From Bacteroidota bacterium (GTDB taxonomy: Bacteria > Bacteroidota > Bacteroidia > Cytophagales > Cyclobacteriaceae): a stretch of 42,136 nucleotides of DNA. The position numbers and the translations under genes are program-made. Where the stretch lies: the NCBI GenBank assembly GCA_024280115.1, contig JAJRQT010000136.1, positions 1 through 42,136 on the forward strand, read 5' to 3'. This document shows, in pieces, positions 32,586 through 42,127 of the stretch. Under the pieces are notes generated by a model. It worked only from the letters and a program-made list of their open reading frames with translations. It did not search any database and was not told where the DNA came from. Every line of letters begins with the position of its first letter. The first letter of the stretch is position 1.

Positions 32586-33476
32586 ATGAAAATTGATAAA
32601 AAATATCCATTATTAGCCAAACCAACTGTTGAAACTGGCATTTACCAAAGCATTTCCAAAGAGGAGGCCGGTTGGCAATACCTCAATTTTCAGGCCCGGC
32701 TCATGAAAAAAGGTGAGATTTGGAAAGGGGATACTGGGAATAATGAATACGGCATCATTTTACTCGGCGGTAACTACAGCCTAAAATCAGATAAAGGAAA
32801 TTGGAAAACAACCAATGGCCGCAAGGATGTTTTTTCAGGGATTGCCCATACGATGTATCTGCCGAGAAATACTGCCTTCGAGCTAAAAGCCGAAAGTGAA
32901 CTGCTGGATATAGGCTATGGCTGGTGTGCAACAGACCAGGATTTTGATCCGGTTTTTAAAACTCCCGAAGAGGCTGAAATTGAAATCCGTGGCGGTGACA
33001 ATGCCACACGGCAAATCAACTCACTGATCCAACCGGGCTTTCCATGTCATCGATTGGTTTCTGTAGAAGTTTATACGCCTGCGGGTAACTGGAGTTCTTA
33101 TCCCGCCCACAAGCATGACGAAAGGAAGCTGGATGAAAATGGAAATGTATTGGAAGCTCGACTGGAAGAAACCTACTTTTATAAAATTGACAAACCGGCA
33201 GGTTTCGCTATTCAACAGGTTTATAATAACGACCGTAGCCTGGATGAAATTGCTGTTGTAAAAAATAATGATGTTGTAATGGTGCCAAGAGGTTATCATC
33301 CGGTTGTGGCGGGGCATGGGTTTAATGTGTACTATCTCAATTTCCTGACTGGGAGCGACCAGTCATTGGCCAACACTCCGGACCCGAATCATGAATGGAT
33401 TTTTGATTCATGGAAATCATTAGATCCCAGAATACCAATGGTGACGGCAGAAATGAATGGCAAATCTGGGTTCTAG
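32586..33476 (+). CDS. iolB: 5-deoxy-glucuronate isomerase
   Basis: IolB converts 5-deoxy-D-glucuronate to 2-deoxy-5-keto-gluconate in the cytoplasm. The 296-residue protein is a bicupin with the characteristic VEVYTPAGNWSSYPAHKHDERKL (metal-binding His residues), EETYFYKIDKPAGFAIQQVYNNDRSLDEIAVVKNNDVVMVPRGYHPV and GFNVYYLNFLTG. Length is slightly above average. It lies 68 bases after the aldolase gene and is probably in the same transcript. The following 296-base gap contains nested hairpins. Confidence 0.95.
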   Translation: MKIDKKYPLLAKPTVETGIYQSISKEEAGWQYLNFQARLMKKGEIWKGDTGNNEYGIILLGGNYSLKSDKGNWKTTNGRKDVFSGIAHTMYLPRNTAFELKAESELLDIGYGWCATDQDFDPVFKTPEEAEIEIRGGDNATRQINSLIQPGFPCHRLVSVEVYTPAGNWSSYPAHKHDERKLDENGNVLEARLEETYFYKIDKPAGFAIQQVYNNDRSLDEIAVVKNNDVVMVPRGYHPVVAGHGFNVYYLNFLTGSDQSLANTPDPNHEWIFDSWKSLDPRIPMVTAEMNGKSGF

Positions 33477-33650
33477 TTTCTGGGCTCTGGCTATTGAGTC
33501 CGGTATTGGAGCGGAGTTAATTATTTGATGGAATGATAAATAAAATGAATTTGTGTAAAATCCATAAAATAAACATCATCATCCAGAGGTACAACATCTT
33601 AAGAAAACAGAAAAAATGGTAATGACGAACCAAATAAAAAAGATGCAATT

Positions 33651-33733
33651 ATTCCCGGATTCCTGTCTGCCGATAGGCAGGTATTCCGGGATCTGTCTGG
33701 GATTTGCAAACAGACCCCGCAACAGGTGCGGGG
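33651..33733. repeat. Nested hairpin block between iolB and iolC
   Basis: The 296-base gap 33477-33772 has no gene but holds three stems. A nested one spans 33651-33692 (attcccggat...attccgggat, with an inner cctgtctgcc/ggcagg hairpin). GTCTG...CAGAC lies at 33695-33715, and CCCCGC-N7-GCGGGG at 33715-33733. The inner hairpin resembles the 21-base insertion at 18793-18813. The block looks like a dispersed repeat and may attenuate or stabilise the iol transcript. Confidence 0.6.
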
Positions 33734-33772
33734 ATTATTGACTAATTTTTAGATTTAAAAATTAATACAAAC

Positions 33773-34786
33773 ATGACAAACAAAAAATACGACCTGATTA
33801 CCTATGGAAGATCTTCGATAGATCTTTATTCACAAAACATCGGTGCTGATTTTGTCGATATCAAAGGATTTGATGCTTTTGTCGGTGGATCACCATTAAA
33901 TATTGCCGTAGGTTGTAGCAGACTTGGATTGAATCCGGCATTGCTGACAGGAGTCGGCGAGGATAAAGTAGGTGATTTCATCATCGAATTTTTGAAAAAA
34001 GAAAAGGTAGAAACGTCCTTTATTCCACGAGTCCGGGGGGCGCGAAGCAGCGCTGTCGTGTTGGGGATTGAACCTCCTGACCGCTTTCCGTTGGTTTATT
34101 ACCGCGATAATTGCGCCGACAGCCAGATTACCATCGATGATGTAGTGGCTGCCAAGGTATCACAATGCGGGCTTTTGGAAATTTCCGGTACCGCCCTAAA
34201 TATAGAACCCACTAGAAGTTCTGCATTTTTTGCTGCAGAAATCGCCGTTGAAAATGAAATCCCGGTAGTACTCGACCTGGATTTTCGTGCCGATCAGTGG
34301 CATGATTTAAGGGCGTTTGGAATAACAACCAGGGCCTTACTCCCTAAAGTCAGAATAGCCCTGGGTACTGAGGAAGAAATTTTAGCTGCAACTTTAAGTG
34401 ATGCCACACAGGTATCTATAAAACATCAGCAAATATCCGCTCCGGAAATCACAGGAGATATCAATAAATCCATTGAAAAGATACTATCTCTCGGAGTAGA
34501 ATATCTTCTTGTAAAAAGAGGATCGGAAGGAGTTACCATATTTGATAGCAAAGGCAAAAAACAGGATGTTCCAGGTTTCCCAGTAAAAATATTTAACATT
34601 CTTGGGGCTGGAGATGCTTTTGCAAGTGGCTTTATATATGGATATTTAAAGGGATGGGATATGTATAAATCCTGCAGGATGGGAAATGCCAGCGGCGCCC
34701 AGGTAGTCCTAAAATCCGGATGTGCCAACTTCATGCCCTACCTGGATGAATCGATGAAATTCATTGAAGAACATGGTGGATTTTAA
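33773..34786 (+). CDS. iolC: 5-dehydro-2-deoxygluconokinase
   Basis: IolC phosphorylates 2-deoxy-5-keto-D-gluconate with ATP. The 337-residue PfkB-family protein starts YDLITYGRSSIDLYSQNIGADFVDIKGFDAFVGGSPLNIAVGCSRLGL and continues with TGVGEDKVGDFI and VVLGIEPPDRFPLVYYRDNCADSQI. It has the PfkB signature with the catalytic Asp (NILGAGDAFASGFIYGYLKGWD). IolC proteins typically have this DFVDI and YYRDNCAD region, which separates them from fructokinases. The gene lies between iolB and iolD in the same direction. Confidence 0.94.
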   Translation: MTNKKYDLITYGRSSIDLYSQNIGADFVDIKGFDAFVGGSPLNIAVGCSRLGLNPALLTGVGEDKVGDFIIEFLKKEKVETSFIPRVRGARSSAVVLGIEPPDRFPLVYYRDNCADSQITIDDVVAAKVSQCGLLEISGTALNIEPTRSSAFFAAEIAVENEIPVVLDLDFRADQWHDLRAFGITTRALLPKVRIALGTEEEILAATLSDATQVSIKHQQISAPEITGDINKSIEKILSLGVEYLLVKRGSEGVTIFDSKGKKQDVPGFPVKIFNILGAGDAFASGFIYGYLKGWDMYKSCRMGNASGAQVVLKSGCANFMPYLDESMKFIEEHGGF

Positions 34787-34901
34787 GGGACATTAACTTT
34801 CAGCTAAATTTCCCCTCCTCAGATGTCGCCCGATAAGGGACTCTGAGGATCTGTAAACCAACTATTTGATAATAATTAATAAGAAATCAATAAATACTAA
34901 A

Positions 34902-36770
34902 ATGAAAACTCGCAAACTCACAGTAGCCCAGGCATTGATCACATTTTTGCAAAAGCAATACACGGAAAGAGACGGTATTGAGCATGAACTCTTCGCCGGA
35001 TGTTTTGGAATATTTGGCCATGGAAATATTGCAGGTATCGGGCAGGCGTTGTTCCAGTATCCTAATTTTAAATATTATCAATTCAGAAACGAACAGGCCA
35101 TGGTACATGCAGCAGCGGCATATACCAAGATGAAAAACAGGATGTCAACATTTGCCTGCACCTCATCAATTGGGCCAGGTGCTACCAATATGGTAACTGC
35201 TGCTGCCGGAGCCACAATCAACAGGATGCCAGTACTTTTGCTTCCCGGGGATATTTTTGCCAAACGAAATGTAGATCCTGTTTTGCAACAACTGGAAGCC
35301 GCATATTCCCAGGATATTTCTGTCAACGATTGTTTCAAACCAATTTCCAAATATTGGGACAGAATCAATCGGGCAGAGCAACTGATCACGACCCTTCCGG
35401 CTGCGATGCGGGTACTTACTTCTCCGGCAGACACCGGCGCTGTAACGCTGGCCTTGCCCCAGGATGTCCAGCCGGAAGCATTTGATTTCCCGGAGGAATT
35501 ATTTGAGAAAAGAATTTGGCACATTCCCAGAACCAGACCTGACAAAAATGCACTTTTAAAAGCTATTGAAATTATAAAAAATGCCAAAACCCCCATGATT
35601 ATTTCTGGAGGCGGGACCATTTATAGCGAGGCTACCGAGGCACTTCAGATATTTGTGAATCAGACTGGTATTCCGGTTGGAGAGACATTTGCCGGTAAGG
35701 GCGCTTTGCCATATGATGATCCTCATAACCTTGGCGGAACCGGCGCCACGGGAACAGAAGGAGCCAACTATATTAGTGAACGAGCAGATGTCGTCATAGG
35801 CATTGGCACGAGATATGGCGATTTTACAACTGCTTCTAAGTCTGCATTCCAAAATGAAAATGTGAAATTCATCAACATCAATGTGACTGAATTTGACGCA
35901 CACAAACACTCAGGTCTCGCCTTAACGGGTGATGCAAAAGTGATATTGGAAGAGCTAACGGAGGCATTGAAAAGTTATCATGTCGATGGAGCATATGAAG
36001 CAAAGGTAAAAGCTTTCAATAAGTCCTGGGATGAAAAGGTCGCATATGCTTACAAGCCATTTGAAGGAGATAAATTGCCCAGCCAGTCTGAGGTTGTTGG
36101 GGCATTGAACAATTTTGTGGAACCAGAGGATGTATTGCTAAATGCATCAGGCAGTTTACCCGGAGATTTACACAAATTATGGAGAACACGCAATCCGAAG
36201 GGATTCCATCATGAATACGGCTACTCCTGCATGGGCTATGAAATTGCCGGTGGGCTCGGCGCCAAGATGGCTTGTCCCGATCGTGAGATTTACGTCATGA
36301 TTGGCGATGGAGGATATTTGATGATGTCCTCAGAAATTGTTACTTCTGTTCAGGAAGGCTACAAGCTCGTCATCATCATCATCAATAATAAGGGTTTCGG
36401 AAGTATCGGGGGCCTTTCAAAATCAATAGGACAGGAAGGATTTGGAACAGAATATAGATATCGCAATGAAAAATCAGGGCAACTGGATGGCGAAGATCTT
36501 CCTGTTGATTTAGCAGCAAATGCAGCGAGCCTGGGCGCTGAAGTAATTTCAGCAACTGACATTAGTTCGTTTAGCGAAGCATTGAAAACCGCTAAAACCA
36601 ATAAAAAAACGACTGTGATATATATTGAAACTGTGCCGGAAAGAAAAATTGCGGGCTATGGCTGGGCATGGTGGGACGTGGCAGTTTCAGAAATATCGGA
36701 AATCGAGGCTGTAAATAAGGCGCATGAAACCTATAAGGAAAACAAGAAGAAGCAAAGGTATTTTTTGTGA
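34902..36770 (+). CDS. iolD: 3D-(3,5/4)-trihydroxycyclohexane-1,2-dione hydrolase
   Basis: IolD opens the ring of trihydroxycyclohexane-1,2-dione to 5-deoxy-D-glucuronate with thiamine diphosphate. The protein from ATG 34902 has 622 residues; an upstream TTG extension is unlikely because orthologues begin MKTxRLTxAQAL. Motifs are FAGCFGIFGHGNIAGIGQAL, the cofactor-activating Glu in RNEQAMVHAAAAYTK, and TSSIGPGATNMVTAAAGATINRMPVLLLPGD. The ThDP/Mg2+ segment is MIGDGGYLMMSSEIVTSVQEGYKLVIIIINNKGFG. It follows iolC by 115 bases. Confidence 0.95.
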   Translation: MKTRKLTVAQALITFLQKQYTERDGIEHELFAGCFGIFGHGNIAGIGQALFQYPNFKYYQFRNEQAMVHAAAAYTKMKNRMSTFACTSSIGPGATNMVTAAAGATINRMPVLLLPGDIFAKRNVDPVLQQLEAAYSQDISVNDCFKPISKYWDRINRAEQLITTLPAAMRVLTSPADTGAVTLALPQDVQPEAFDFPEELFEKRIWHIPRTRPDKNALLKAIEIIKNAKTPMIISGGGTIYSEATEALQIFVNQTGIPVGETFAGKGALPYDDPHNLGGTGATGTEGANYISERADVVIGIGTRYGDFTTASKSAFQNENVKFININVTEFDAHKHSGLALTGDAKVILEELTEALKSYHVDGAYEAKVKAFNKSWDEKVAYAYKPFEGDKLPSQSEVVGALNNFVEPEDVLLNASGSLPGDLHKLWRTRNPKGFHHEYGYSCMGYEIAGGLGAKMACPDREIYVMIGDGGYLMMSSEIVTSVQEGYKLVIIIINNKGFGSIGGLSKSIGQEGFGTEYRYRNEKSGQLDGEDLPVDLAANAASLGAEVISATDISSFSEALKTAKTNKKTTVIYIETVPERKIAGYGWAWWDVAVSEISEIEAVNKAHETYKENKKKQRYFL

Positions 36771-36829
36771 TTTCCGGGTACTATTCGATAGTAAAAGGTT
36801 CTGGATTTTATCAATTTTAAACATATAAT

Positions 36830-38407
36830 ATGACCACATTAATTTCATTCTTAGCATTCACCGGATTTGTAGCAGCTTATGTCTGGTACAAATTGAGGAA
36901 AGAGAAACTCAACTCGCAAGATGGTTATTTCCTGGGAGGCAGAAGTCTTACCGGCGTGGTGATTGCAGGATCTATGCTGTTGACAAACATTTCTACCGAG
37001 CACCTTATTGGAATGAATGGTTCATCCTATAAAAATGGTTTTATCATTATTGCGTGGGAGGTCACATCAGCTTTAGCCCTGATTGCAGCGGCAATTTATT
37101 TTGTGCCAAAGTATTTGAAGATGGGGTTAACAACCATTCCCCAATATCTGGAAAGCCGCTTTGACAGTGCAACCAGAACTATTGTCGCCTTGTTTTTAGT
37201 GGTGTCGTTTGTGGTAACGTTGTTGCCAATTGTCTTATATACGGGAGCTATTAATCTGGAAAGCCTTTTCAATGTCTCCGAAGTTTTGGGCGTCAGCAAT
37301 TCTGAAGGGCTATGGTTTACGGTGATTGCCATTGGAGCTATAGGCTCATTATACGCCATATTTGGCGGGCTGAAAGCCGTGGCGTTGTCAGATACAATCA
37401 ATGGTTATGGTTTATTGTTAGGTGGTCTTTTAGTACCCATTCTGGCATTGGTAAGCATCGGCGACGGTAACCCATTGACTGGGCTCTCAAAAGTTTTTGA
37501 GCATGCTCCTGAGAAATTCAATGTAATCGGCGCCAAAGATTCAGTACTACCTTTTGGAGTTCTTTTTACAGGATTAATAATAAACCAATTGTATTTCTGG
37601 GGAATGAACCAAACGATCATTCAGCGTGCTCTTGGGGCGAAAAACCTTGTTGAAGCACAGAAAGGTTTGCTTTATACGGGAGCATTAAAAATCCTCGTTC
37701 CGATCATTATCGTACTTCCGGGCGTCATTGGTTTTTATTATTACGGTGATTCTATGTATGAAAATCAAGACATGATTTACCCTGTATTGGTGAAAAAAGT
37801 TTTGCCCCTGAGTTTTACCGGTTTTTTTGCTGCCGTCATTATGGGTGCCGTACTCAGTACTTTCAATAGTGTGTTAAACAGTGCAGCAACTATATTCAGT
37901 GTGGATGTTTATAAGCGGCATATCAACACCTTGGTTTCTGACAGATCACTTGTCAGAATAGGAAAAGCCACATCCACAATACTGGCCATCACGGCAATAA
38001 TTACAGCCCCATTTGTTGCCAATGCCCCGGAGGGGCTTTACCAGCTATTACAACAATTAAATGGTATATTTTTCATACCCATTGCCTCCATCATGTTGGC
38101 CGGATTTTTCACTAAAACCATCTCGGCAACCGGGGCAAAAGCAGCCTTGTTTGTGGGACTTACCTTTTACATTTTATCTACTTTCATTCTTAAGGTAGAT
38201 ATTCATTTTGTACACATCTGGGGGATTGAATTCCTATTAAATGTTGCGGTAATGTTTGGCGTATCAAAGTACTATCCCGTAACAAAAAATGTGGATATAA
38301 AAGATATGCACATACTCGATCTCGCAGAATGGAAATATGCAAAATTGATGTCTGTCATTTTGGTGATAGTGACAATTATGATTTATATTTTATTAGGACA
38401 TGTGTAA
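36830..38407 (+). CDS. Sodium:solute symporter (SSS family), probable inositol transporter
   Basis: The 525-residue protein has about 13-14 hydrophobic segments and SSS-family features: DGYFLGGRSLTGVVIAGSMLLTNISTEHLIGMNGSSYKNG, YIPKYLK-like VPKYLKMGLTTIPQYLESRFD, GGLKAVALSDTINGYGLLLGG, NQLYFWGMNQTIIQRALGAKN and FAAVIMGAVLSTFNSVLNSAATIFSVDVYKR. It sits inside the iol operon and resembles SGLT-type sugar/inositol transporters. Na+-coupled uptake of myo-inositol is therefore likely; another polyol cannot be excluded. Confidence 0.88.
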   Translation: MTTLISFLAFTGFVAAYVWYKLRKEKLNSQDGYFLGGRSLTGVVIAGSMLLTNISTEHLIGMNGSSYKNGFIIIAWEVTSALALIAAAIYFVPKYLKMGLTTIPQYLESRFDSATRTIVALFLVVSFVVTLLPIVLYTGAINLESLFNVSEVLGVSNSEGLWFTVIAIGAIGSLYAIFGGLKAVALSDTINGYGLLLGGLLVPILALVSIGDGNPLTGLSKVFEHAPEKFNVIGAKDSVLPFGVLFTGLIINQLYFWGMNQTIIQRALGAKNLVEAQKGLLYTGALKILVPIIIVLPGVIGFYYYGDSMYENQDMIYPVLVKKVLPLSFTGFFAAVIMGAVLSTFNSVLNSAATIFSVDVYKRHINTLVSDRSLVRIGKATSTILAITAIITAPFVANAPEGLYQLLQQLNGIFFIPIASIMLAGFFTKTISATGAKAALFVGLTFYILSTFILKVDIHFVHIWGIEFLLNVAVMFGVSKYYPVTKNVDIKDMHILDLAEWKYAKLMSVILVIVTIMIYILLGHV

Positions 38408-38409
38408 TA

Positions 38410-38455
38410 AATGCTAAAATGAGACAATGATAGAATAATAAAATGATATGATGAG
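38410..38455. repeat. Partial copy of the MITE-like end sequence
   Basis: Between the symporter and iolA, aatgagacaatgatagaat and the following AATGATATGATGAG echo the end of the repeats flanking fucP. Only one end is recognisable. The gap of 68 bases has no gene. Confidence 0.4.
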
Positions 38456-38475
38456 AAAAGAAAAAAAATGATAAC

Positions 38476-39951
38476 ATGAACAAATTAAAAAATTATATTA
38501 ATGGCGCTTGGACTGCAAGTGATGAGAAAAACACTATTGACGTCATCAATCCTGCAACCCAGGAAGTGATGGCTAAAGTTCCCTATGGGTCTGACACATC
38601 AGAAGATCTCGCTTTGGCTGCTGATACGGCTGATACGGCTTTTCAATCGTGGAGCCAGGTTCCTGTGATGCAACGCGTTCAACCCCTTTATAAGTTAAAG
38701 TTTTTGCTGGAGGAAAACCTTGAAGATCTTGCCAAAACCATTACCATGGAGTGTGGTAAAACACTGGCTGAGTCGAGGGGAGAATTGCAACGTGCCATTG
38801 AAAATGTTGAGGTTGCATGCGGTATGCCGGTAATGATGCAAAGTGAATTTTCTGAAAATATCGCCAGCGGTATTGATGAATTCATGATCAGACAACCGTT
38901 GGGGGTTTGTGCAAGTATTTCACCATTTAATTTTCCGGGAATGATCCCGTTTTGGTTTCTGCCTTATGCCATTGCTGCGGGCAACACTTTTATCATAAAA
39001 CCATCAGAAAAGGTGCCTCTTACTATGGATAAAGTCTTTCGGCTAATTGAACAACTCAATTTACCGAAAGGAGTAATAAGTCTTGTGCATGGAGGTAAAG
39101 AAACTGTTGATGCCATTCTTGATCATCCTAAAATTAAAGCAATTAGCTTCGTCGGTTCTACAAAAGTGGCAAAATACATCTACGCTAGAGGCGCAGCCAA
39201 TGGCAAACGCGTTCAGGCCCAGGGTGGCGCTAAAAATCCAATTGTCATTTTGCCGGATGCGGATATAGAAATGTCAACGCAGATTATTACAGACAGCACA
39301 TTTGGTTGTGCCGGACAGCGTTGCCTTGCAGCATCCAACATCATTACTGTAGGAGACAACAACGGGTCCATCAAAGAGTCGCTTTACGAATCTGCGAAAA
39401 AGCGAACTACCGGGAATGGCATGGATGAAACCATAGAAATGGGCCCCGTGATTACGCAAGAAAGTAAAGAGCGGGTTTCATATCTGATTGACCAGGGATT
39501 GAATGAAGGAGGAAAACTTTTACTCGATGGTAGAAATGCAAATATTCCCGGTGTTGAAAAAGGAAATTTCATTCGGCCAACTATCATAGAAAATCTGCCT
39601 TTAGATGGAGCATTATTGAAAACAGAAATATTCGGGCCGGTAATGAGTTTAATCCAACTCAACACAATCGACGATGCTTTGCAATTTGTCAACAATGGCT
39701 CCTACGGCAATATGGCATGTATTTTCACAAGTAGTGGCGCCAACGCCCGGAAATTCAGGAGTTTGGCAAATGCCGGCAATATTGGTATAAATATCGGTGT
39801 CGCAGCACCTATGGCTCAATTCCCGTTTAGTGGTTGGAAGGATAGCTTTTTTGGAGATTTGCACGGACAGGGAAGGCATGCCGTCGAATTTTTTACCCAA
39901 ACAAAAGTAGTCATTGAAAGGTGGCCAAAAGAATGGTCCAGAAAATTTTAG
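38476..39951 (+). CDS. iolA: Methylmalonate-semialdehyde dehydrogenase (CoA-acylating)
   Basis: The enzyme oxidizes malonate semialdehyde with NAD+ and CoA to acetyl-CoA (methylmalonate semialdehyde to propionyl-CoA). The 491-residue protein has the aldehyde dehydrogenase features [78 protein letters not shown], catalytic Cys283 in [13 protein letters not shown], and the C-terminal [30 protein letters not shown]. It matches the MmsA/IolA subfamily rather than general aldehyde dehydrogenases, as seen in QAQGGAKN and GDLHGQG. It is followed by iolE after only four bases. Confidence 0.95.
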   Translation: MNKLKNYINGAWTASDEKNTIDVINPATQEVMAKVPYGSDTSEDLALAADTADTAFQSWSQVPVMQRVQPLYKLKFLLEENLEDLAKTITMECGKTLAESRGELQRAIENVEVACGMPVMMQSEFSENIASGIDEFMIRQPLGVCASISPFNFPGMIPFWFLPYAIAAGNTFIIKPSEKVPLTMDKVFRLIEQLNLPKGVISLVHGGKETVDAILDHPKIKAISFVGSTKVAKYIYARGAANGKRVQAQGGAKNPIVILPDADIEMSTQIITDSTFGCAGQRCLAASNIITVGDNNGSIKESLYESAKKRTTGNGMDETIEMGPVITQESKERVSYLIDQGLNEGGKLLLDGRNANIPGVEKGNFIRPTIIENLPLDGALLKTEIFGPVMSLIQLNTIDDALQFVNNGSYGNMACIFTSSGANARKFRSLANAGNIGINIGVAAPMAQFPFSGWKDSFFGDLHGQGRHAVEFFTQTKVVIERWPKEWSRKF

Positions 39952-39955
39952 CGAT

Positions 39956-40867
39956 ATGAGTTTACCCAAAATACAAATTGCAAATGCACCGTGCTCCTGG
40001 GGGGCGCTGGAGTTTGACCTGGAAGGAAAATCTGTTGGTTTTGAACTCGTTTTAAACGAGATGCAGGAAACCGGTTATGCCGGAACGGAATTGGGCGATT
40101 GGGGATTTATGCCTACAAATCCAGTAGAATTATCCAAGGAACTGGCTGACAGAAAGCTGGAGCTTCTTGGCGCTTTTGTGCCAGTAGCGCTTGCAAAAGA
40201 AAACGCGCATGAAGAAGGTGCTCAAAAAGCCCTTGAAGTTGCGAATTTGATGTATTCTTCGGGATACAAAGATGCATTCATCGTATTGGCGGATGACAAT
40301 GGAACGGTTCCCGAAAGAACAAAAAATGCCGGAAGGATAAAAATCGAAATGGGACTTGATGATGAATCTTGGAGAACTTTTGCCAGCGGAGCTGAAAAAG
40401 TAGCTTTGGCAGTCAAAAAGCAATATGGAATGAGGACTGTTTTCCATCATCATTGTGCTGGATTTGTAGAGACAGCATTGGAACTCGATAAATTGATGGC
40501 GCTCACCAATCCTGAATTGCTTGGACTTTGCCTTGACATGGGGCACTTTGCTTTTGGTGGAGGTGATCCGGTTGCTGCGCTAAAAAAATATTATGATAGA
40601 ATCTGGCACATCCACTTCAAGGATTATGACCCAAAAGTAGGGGAGGAATCCAGAAAAAACCAGTGGGATTATTTCGAATCTGTAAGCAGCGGAGTATTCT
40701 GTGAATTGGGCAAAGGGAATGTGGACTTTCATCAAATCACTGAGGAATTACATCAAAGGAATTACAAGGGCTGGATCGTGGTGGAACAGGATGTATTGCC
40801 TGGAATGGGCGCTCCAAAAGTATGTGCTCAGCATAACCGGGATTACATAAAATCTTTGGGATTATAA
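39956..40867 (+). CDS. iolE: Inosose dehydratase (2-keto-myo-inositol dehydratase)
   Basis: IolE removes water from 2-keto-myo-inositol to give trihydroxycyclohexane-1,2-dione. The 303-residue TIM-barrel protein begins MSLPKIQIANAPCSWGALEFD. It has TGYAGTELGDWGFMP, metal-binding FHHHCAGFVET, LCLDMGHFAFGGGDPVAAL, IWHIHFKDYDP and WIVVEQDVLPGMGAP. The start ATG at 39956 is four bases after the iolA stop, giving close translational coupling; a TTG extension inside iolA is not convincing. Length is as expected. Confidence 0.95.
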   Translation: MSLPKIQIANAPCSWGALEFDLEGKSVGFELVLNEMQETGYAGTELGDWGFMPTNPVELSKELADRKLELLGAFVPVALAKENAHEEGAQKALEVANLMYSSGYKDAFIVLADDNGTVPERTKNAGRIKIEMGLDDESWRTFASGAEKVALAVKKQYGMRTVFHHHCAGFVETALELDKLMALTNPELLGLCLDMGHFAFGGGDPVAALKKYYDRIWHIHFKDYDPKVGEESRKNQWDYFESVSSGVFCELGKGNVDFHQITEELHQRNYKGWIVVEQDVLPGMGAPKVCAQHNRDYIKSLGL

Positions 40868-40936
40868 AAACAAATATATCACAACAGGTAGAAATATTCG
40901 CGATTTCATTATTGATAACTTTATATAAATAAGCAA

Positions 40937-41944
40937 ATGACGACATTGAAAATAGGTGTGGCCGGAGTAGGCCGGATAGGAAAGATACATTTAGAAAATA
41001 TATTACAACATTTCCCTAATATTGAAATCGCCCTTGTGGCTGATCCCTCAGAGGAAGCTGAAAAGTATGTTTTGGGTAAAAACCTTAATTTCTCCAATGA
41101 TTATAATAATATCATCAAAAACCCGGATATTGAAGCAGTCATCATTTGCTCACCTACTGACACACACGCCAATTTTGTTGAACGGGCGGCCCAATCCGGC
41201 AAGCATATTTTTTGTGAGAAACCTCTTGACCTATCCCTGCAAACGGTAGTAAAAACCCTGGATATTGTCAAAAAATCCGGAGTGAAACTTATGCTTGGAT
41301 TCAACAGGAGATTTGATCCCAATTTTCTGAAAATTAAAAGCATGGTTGATTCCGGAAAAATCGGTGATCCTCAAATATTGAAAATCACCAGCCGCGATCC
41401 CGGGCCTCCACCCATATCCTACATCAAAGTATCCGGTGGATTGTTTATGGACATGGCCATCCATGATTTCGATATGGCAAGATACATTATGAACAAGGAA
41501 GTAGTAGAAGTTTATTCCAGGGGCGCAGTTTTAGTTGATCCGGCAATTGGTGACGCCGGTGATATCGATACGGCACTCACTACGCTTACATTTGAAGACG
41601 GAACGATGGCAAATATCGATAACAGCAGGAAGGCAGTTTATGGATATGACCAGCGACTCGAAGTATTTGGCTCTAAAGGAATGGTGAAAGCAGATAATAA
41701 TTTCCCTGATAACCATCAGTATTTCAGCGCGGATGGCATTCACGGGTCACTACCGCTAAATTTCTTTTTGGAACGATATACCACTTCTTACCTCAATGAA
41801 TTAGAAGCATTTTTCAAATCGGTACAAAATGGTGAAGATTTACCTGTTTCCGGAAAAGATGGTCTTGAAGCTATGAAAATCGCATTGGCTGCATTAAAAT
41901 CTGTAATGGAAAAAAGGCCGGTTTGGATAAAAGATTTGAGATAG
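40937..41944 (+). CDS. iolG: Inositol 2-dehydrogenase
   Basis: IolG oxidizes myo-inositol to 2-keto-myo-inositol with NAD+, the first step of the pathway encoded here. The 335-residue Gfo/Idh/MocA protein has the Rossmann motif GVAGVGRIG (residues 7-15), AVIICSPTDTHANF, and FCEKPLDLS with the catalytic Lys. The substrate region shows MLGFNRRFDPNF and GGLFMDMAIHDFDMARYIM, with the His/Asp pair typical of inositol dehydrogenases. It lacks any signal peptide, unlike the exported relative at 13701. It is the last gene of the operon, 69 bases after iolE. Confidence 0.93.
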   Translation: MTTLKIGVAGVGRIGKIHLENILQHFPNIEIALVADPSEEAEKYVLGKNLNFSNDYNNIIKNPDIEAVIICSPTDTHANFVERAAQSGKHIFCEKPLDLSLQTVVKTLDIVKKSGVKLMLGFNRRFDPNFLKIKSMVDSGKIGDPQILKITSRDPGPPPISYIKVSGGLFMDMAIHDFDMARYIMNKEVVEVYSRGAVLVDPAIGDAGDIDTALTTLTFEDGTMANIDNSRKAVYGYDQRLEVFGSKGMVKADNNFPDNHQYFSADGIHGSLPLNFFLERYTTSYLNELEAFFKSVQNGEDLPVSGKDGLEAMKIALAALKSVMEKRPVWIKDLR

Positions 41945-42006
41945 CATATAAAACAATACTTAAGATGGCATTGCCTTTAATGATCATAATAATTTACTCA
42001 AGTTTC

Positions 42007-42127
42007 GCAGTTAAATAACTGCTTGAAAATCAGAGAATAAGATAAAGAAAAAGCAACATGAAAATTTGGTTAAAAGACTGTTTTTCAGTAATTTAACATA
42101 GTTTCCAAACACAAATAATCATGTTGC
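42007..42127. terminator. Inverted repeats downstream of iolG
   Basis: GCAGTTA-AA-TAACTGC (42007-42022) is followed by a larger imperfect hairpin whose outer arms are GCAACATGA (42053-42061) and TCATGTTGC (42119-42127). Inner pairing is seen around gactg-ttttt-cagt. A T-run of five lies in the loop, not after the stem, so the element could equally be a small repeat. The stretch from 41945 to the window end contains no gene I can support. Confidence 0.4.

Noticed and set aside
34866..34901. TTG-initiated N-terminal extension of IolD
   Set aside because: The extension is AT-rich and unlike the family; ATG at 34902 gives the usual MKTRKLTVAQAL start.
38410..38475. Repeated 'aatgata' stretches as a CRISPR or tandem array
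   Set aside because: Units are irregular with no fixed spacer length; they fit the end of the MITE-like repeat instead.
39914..39955. TTG-initiated extension of IolE within iolA
   Set aside because: It overlaps coding sequence of iolA and the family start is at MSLPKIQIANAPCSWG (39956).
42053..42127. Inverted repeats at the window end as the terminal repeats of an insertion sequence
   Set aside because: No transposase coding lies between them and the interior pairs as a hairpin; they may be a terminator or small repeat.
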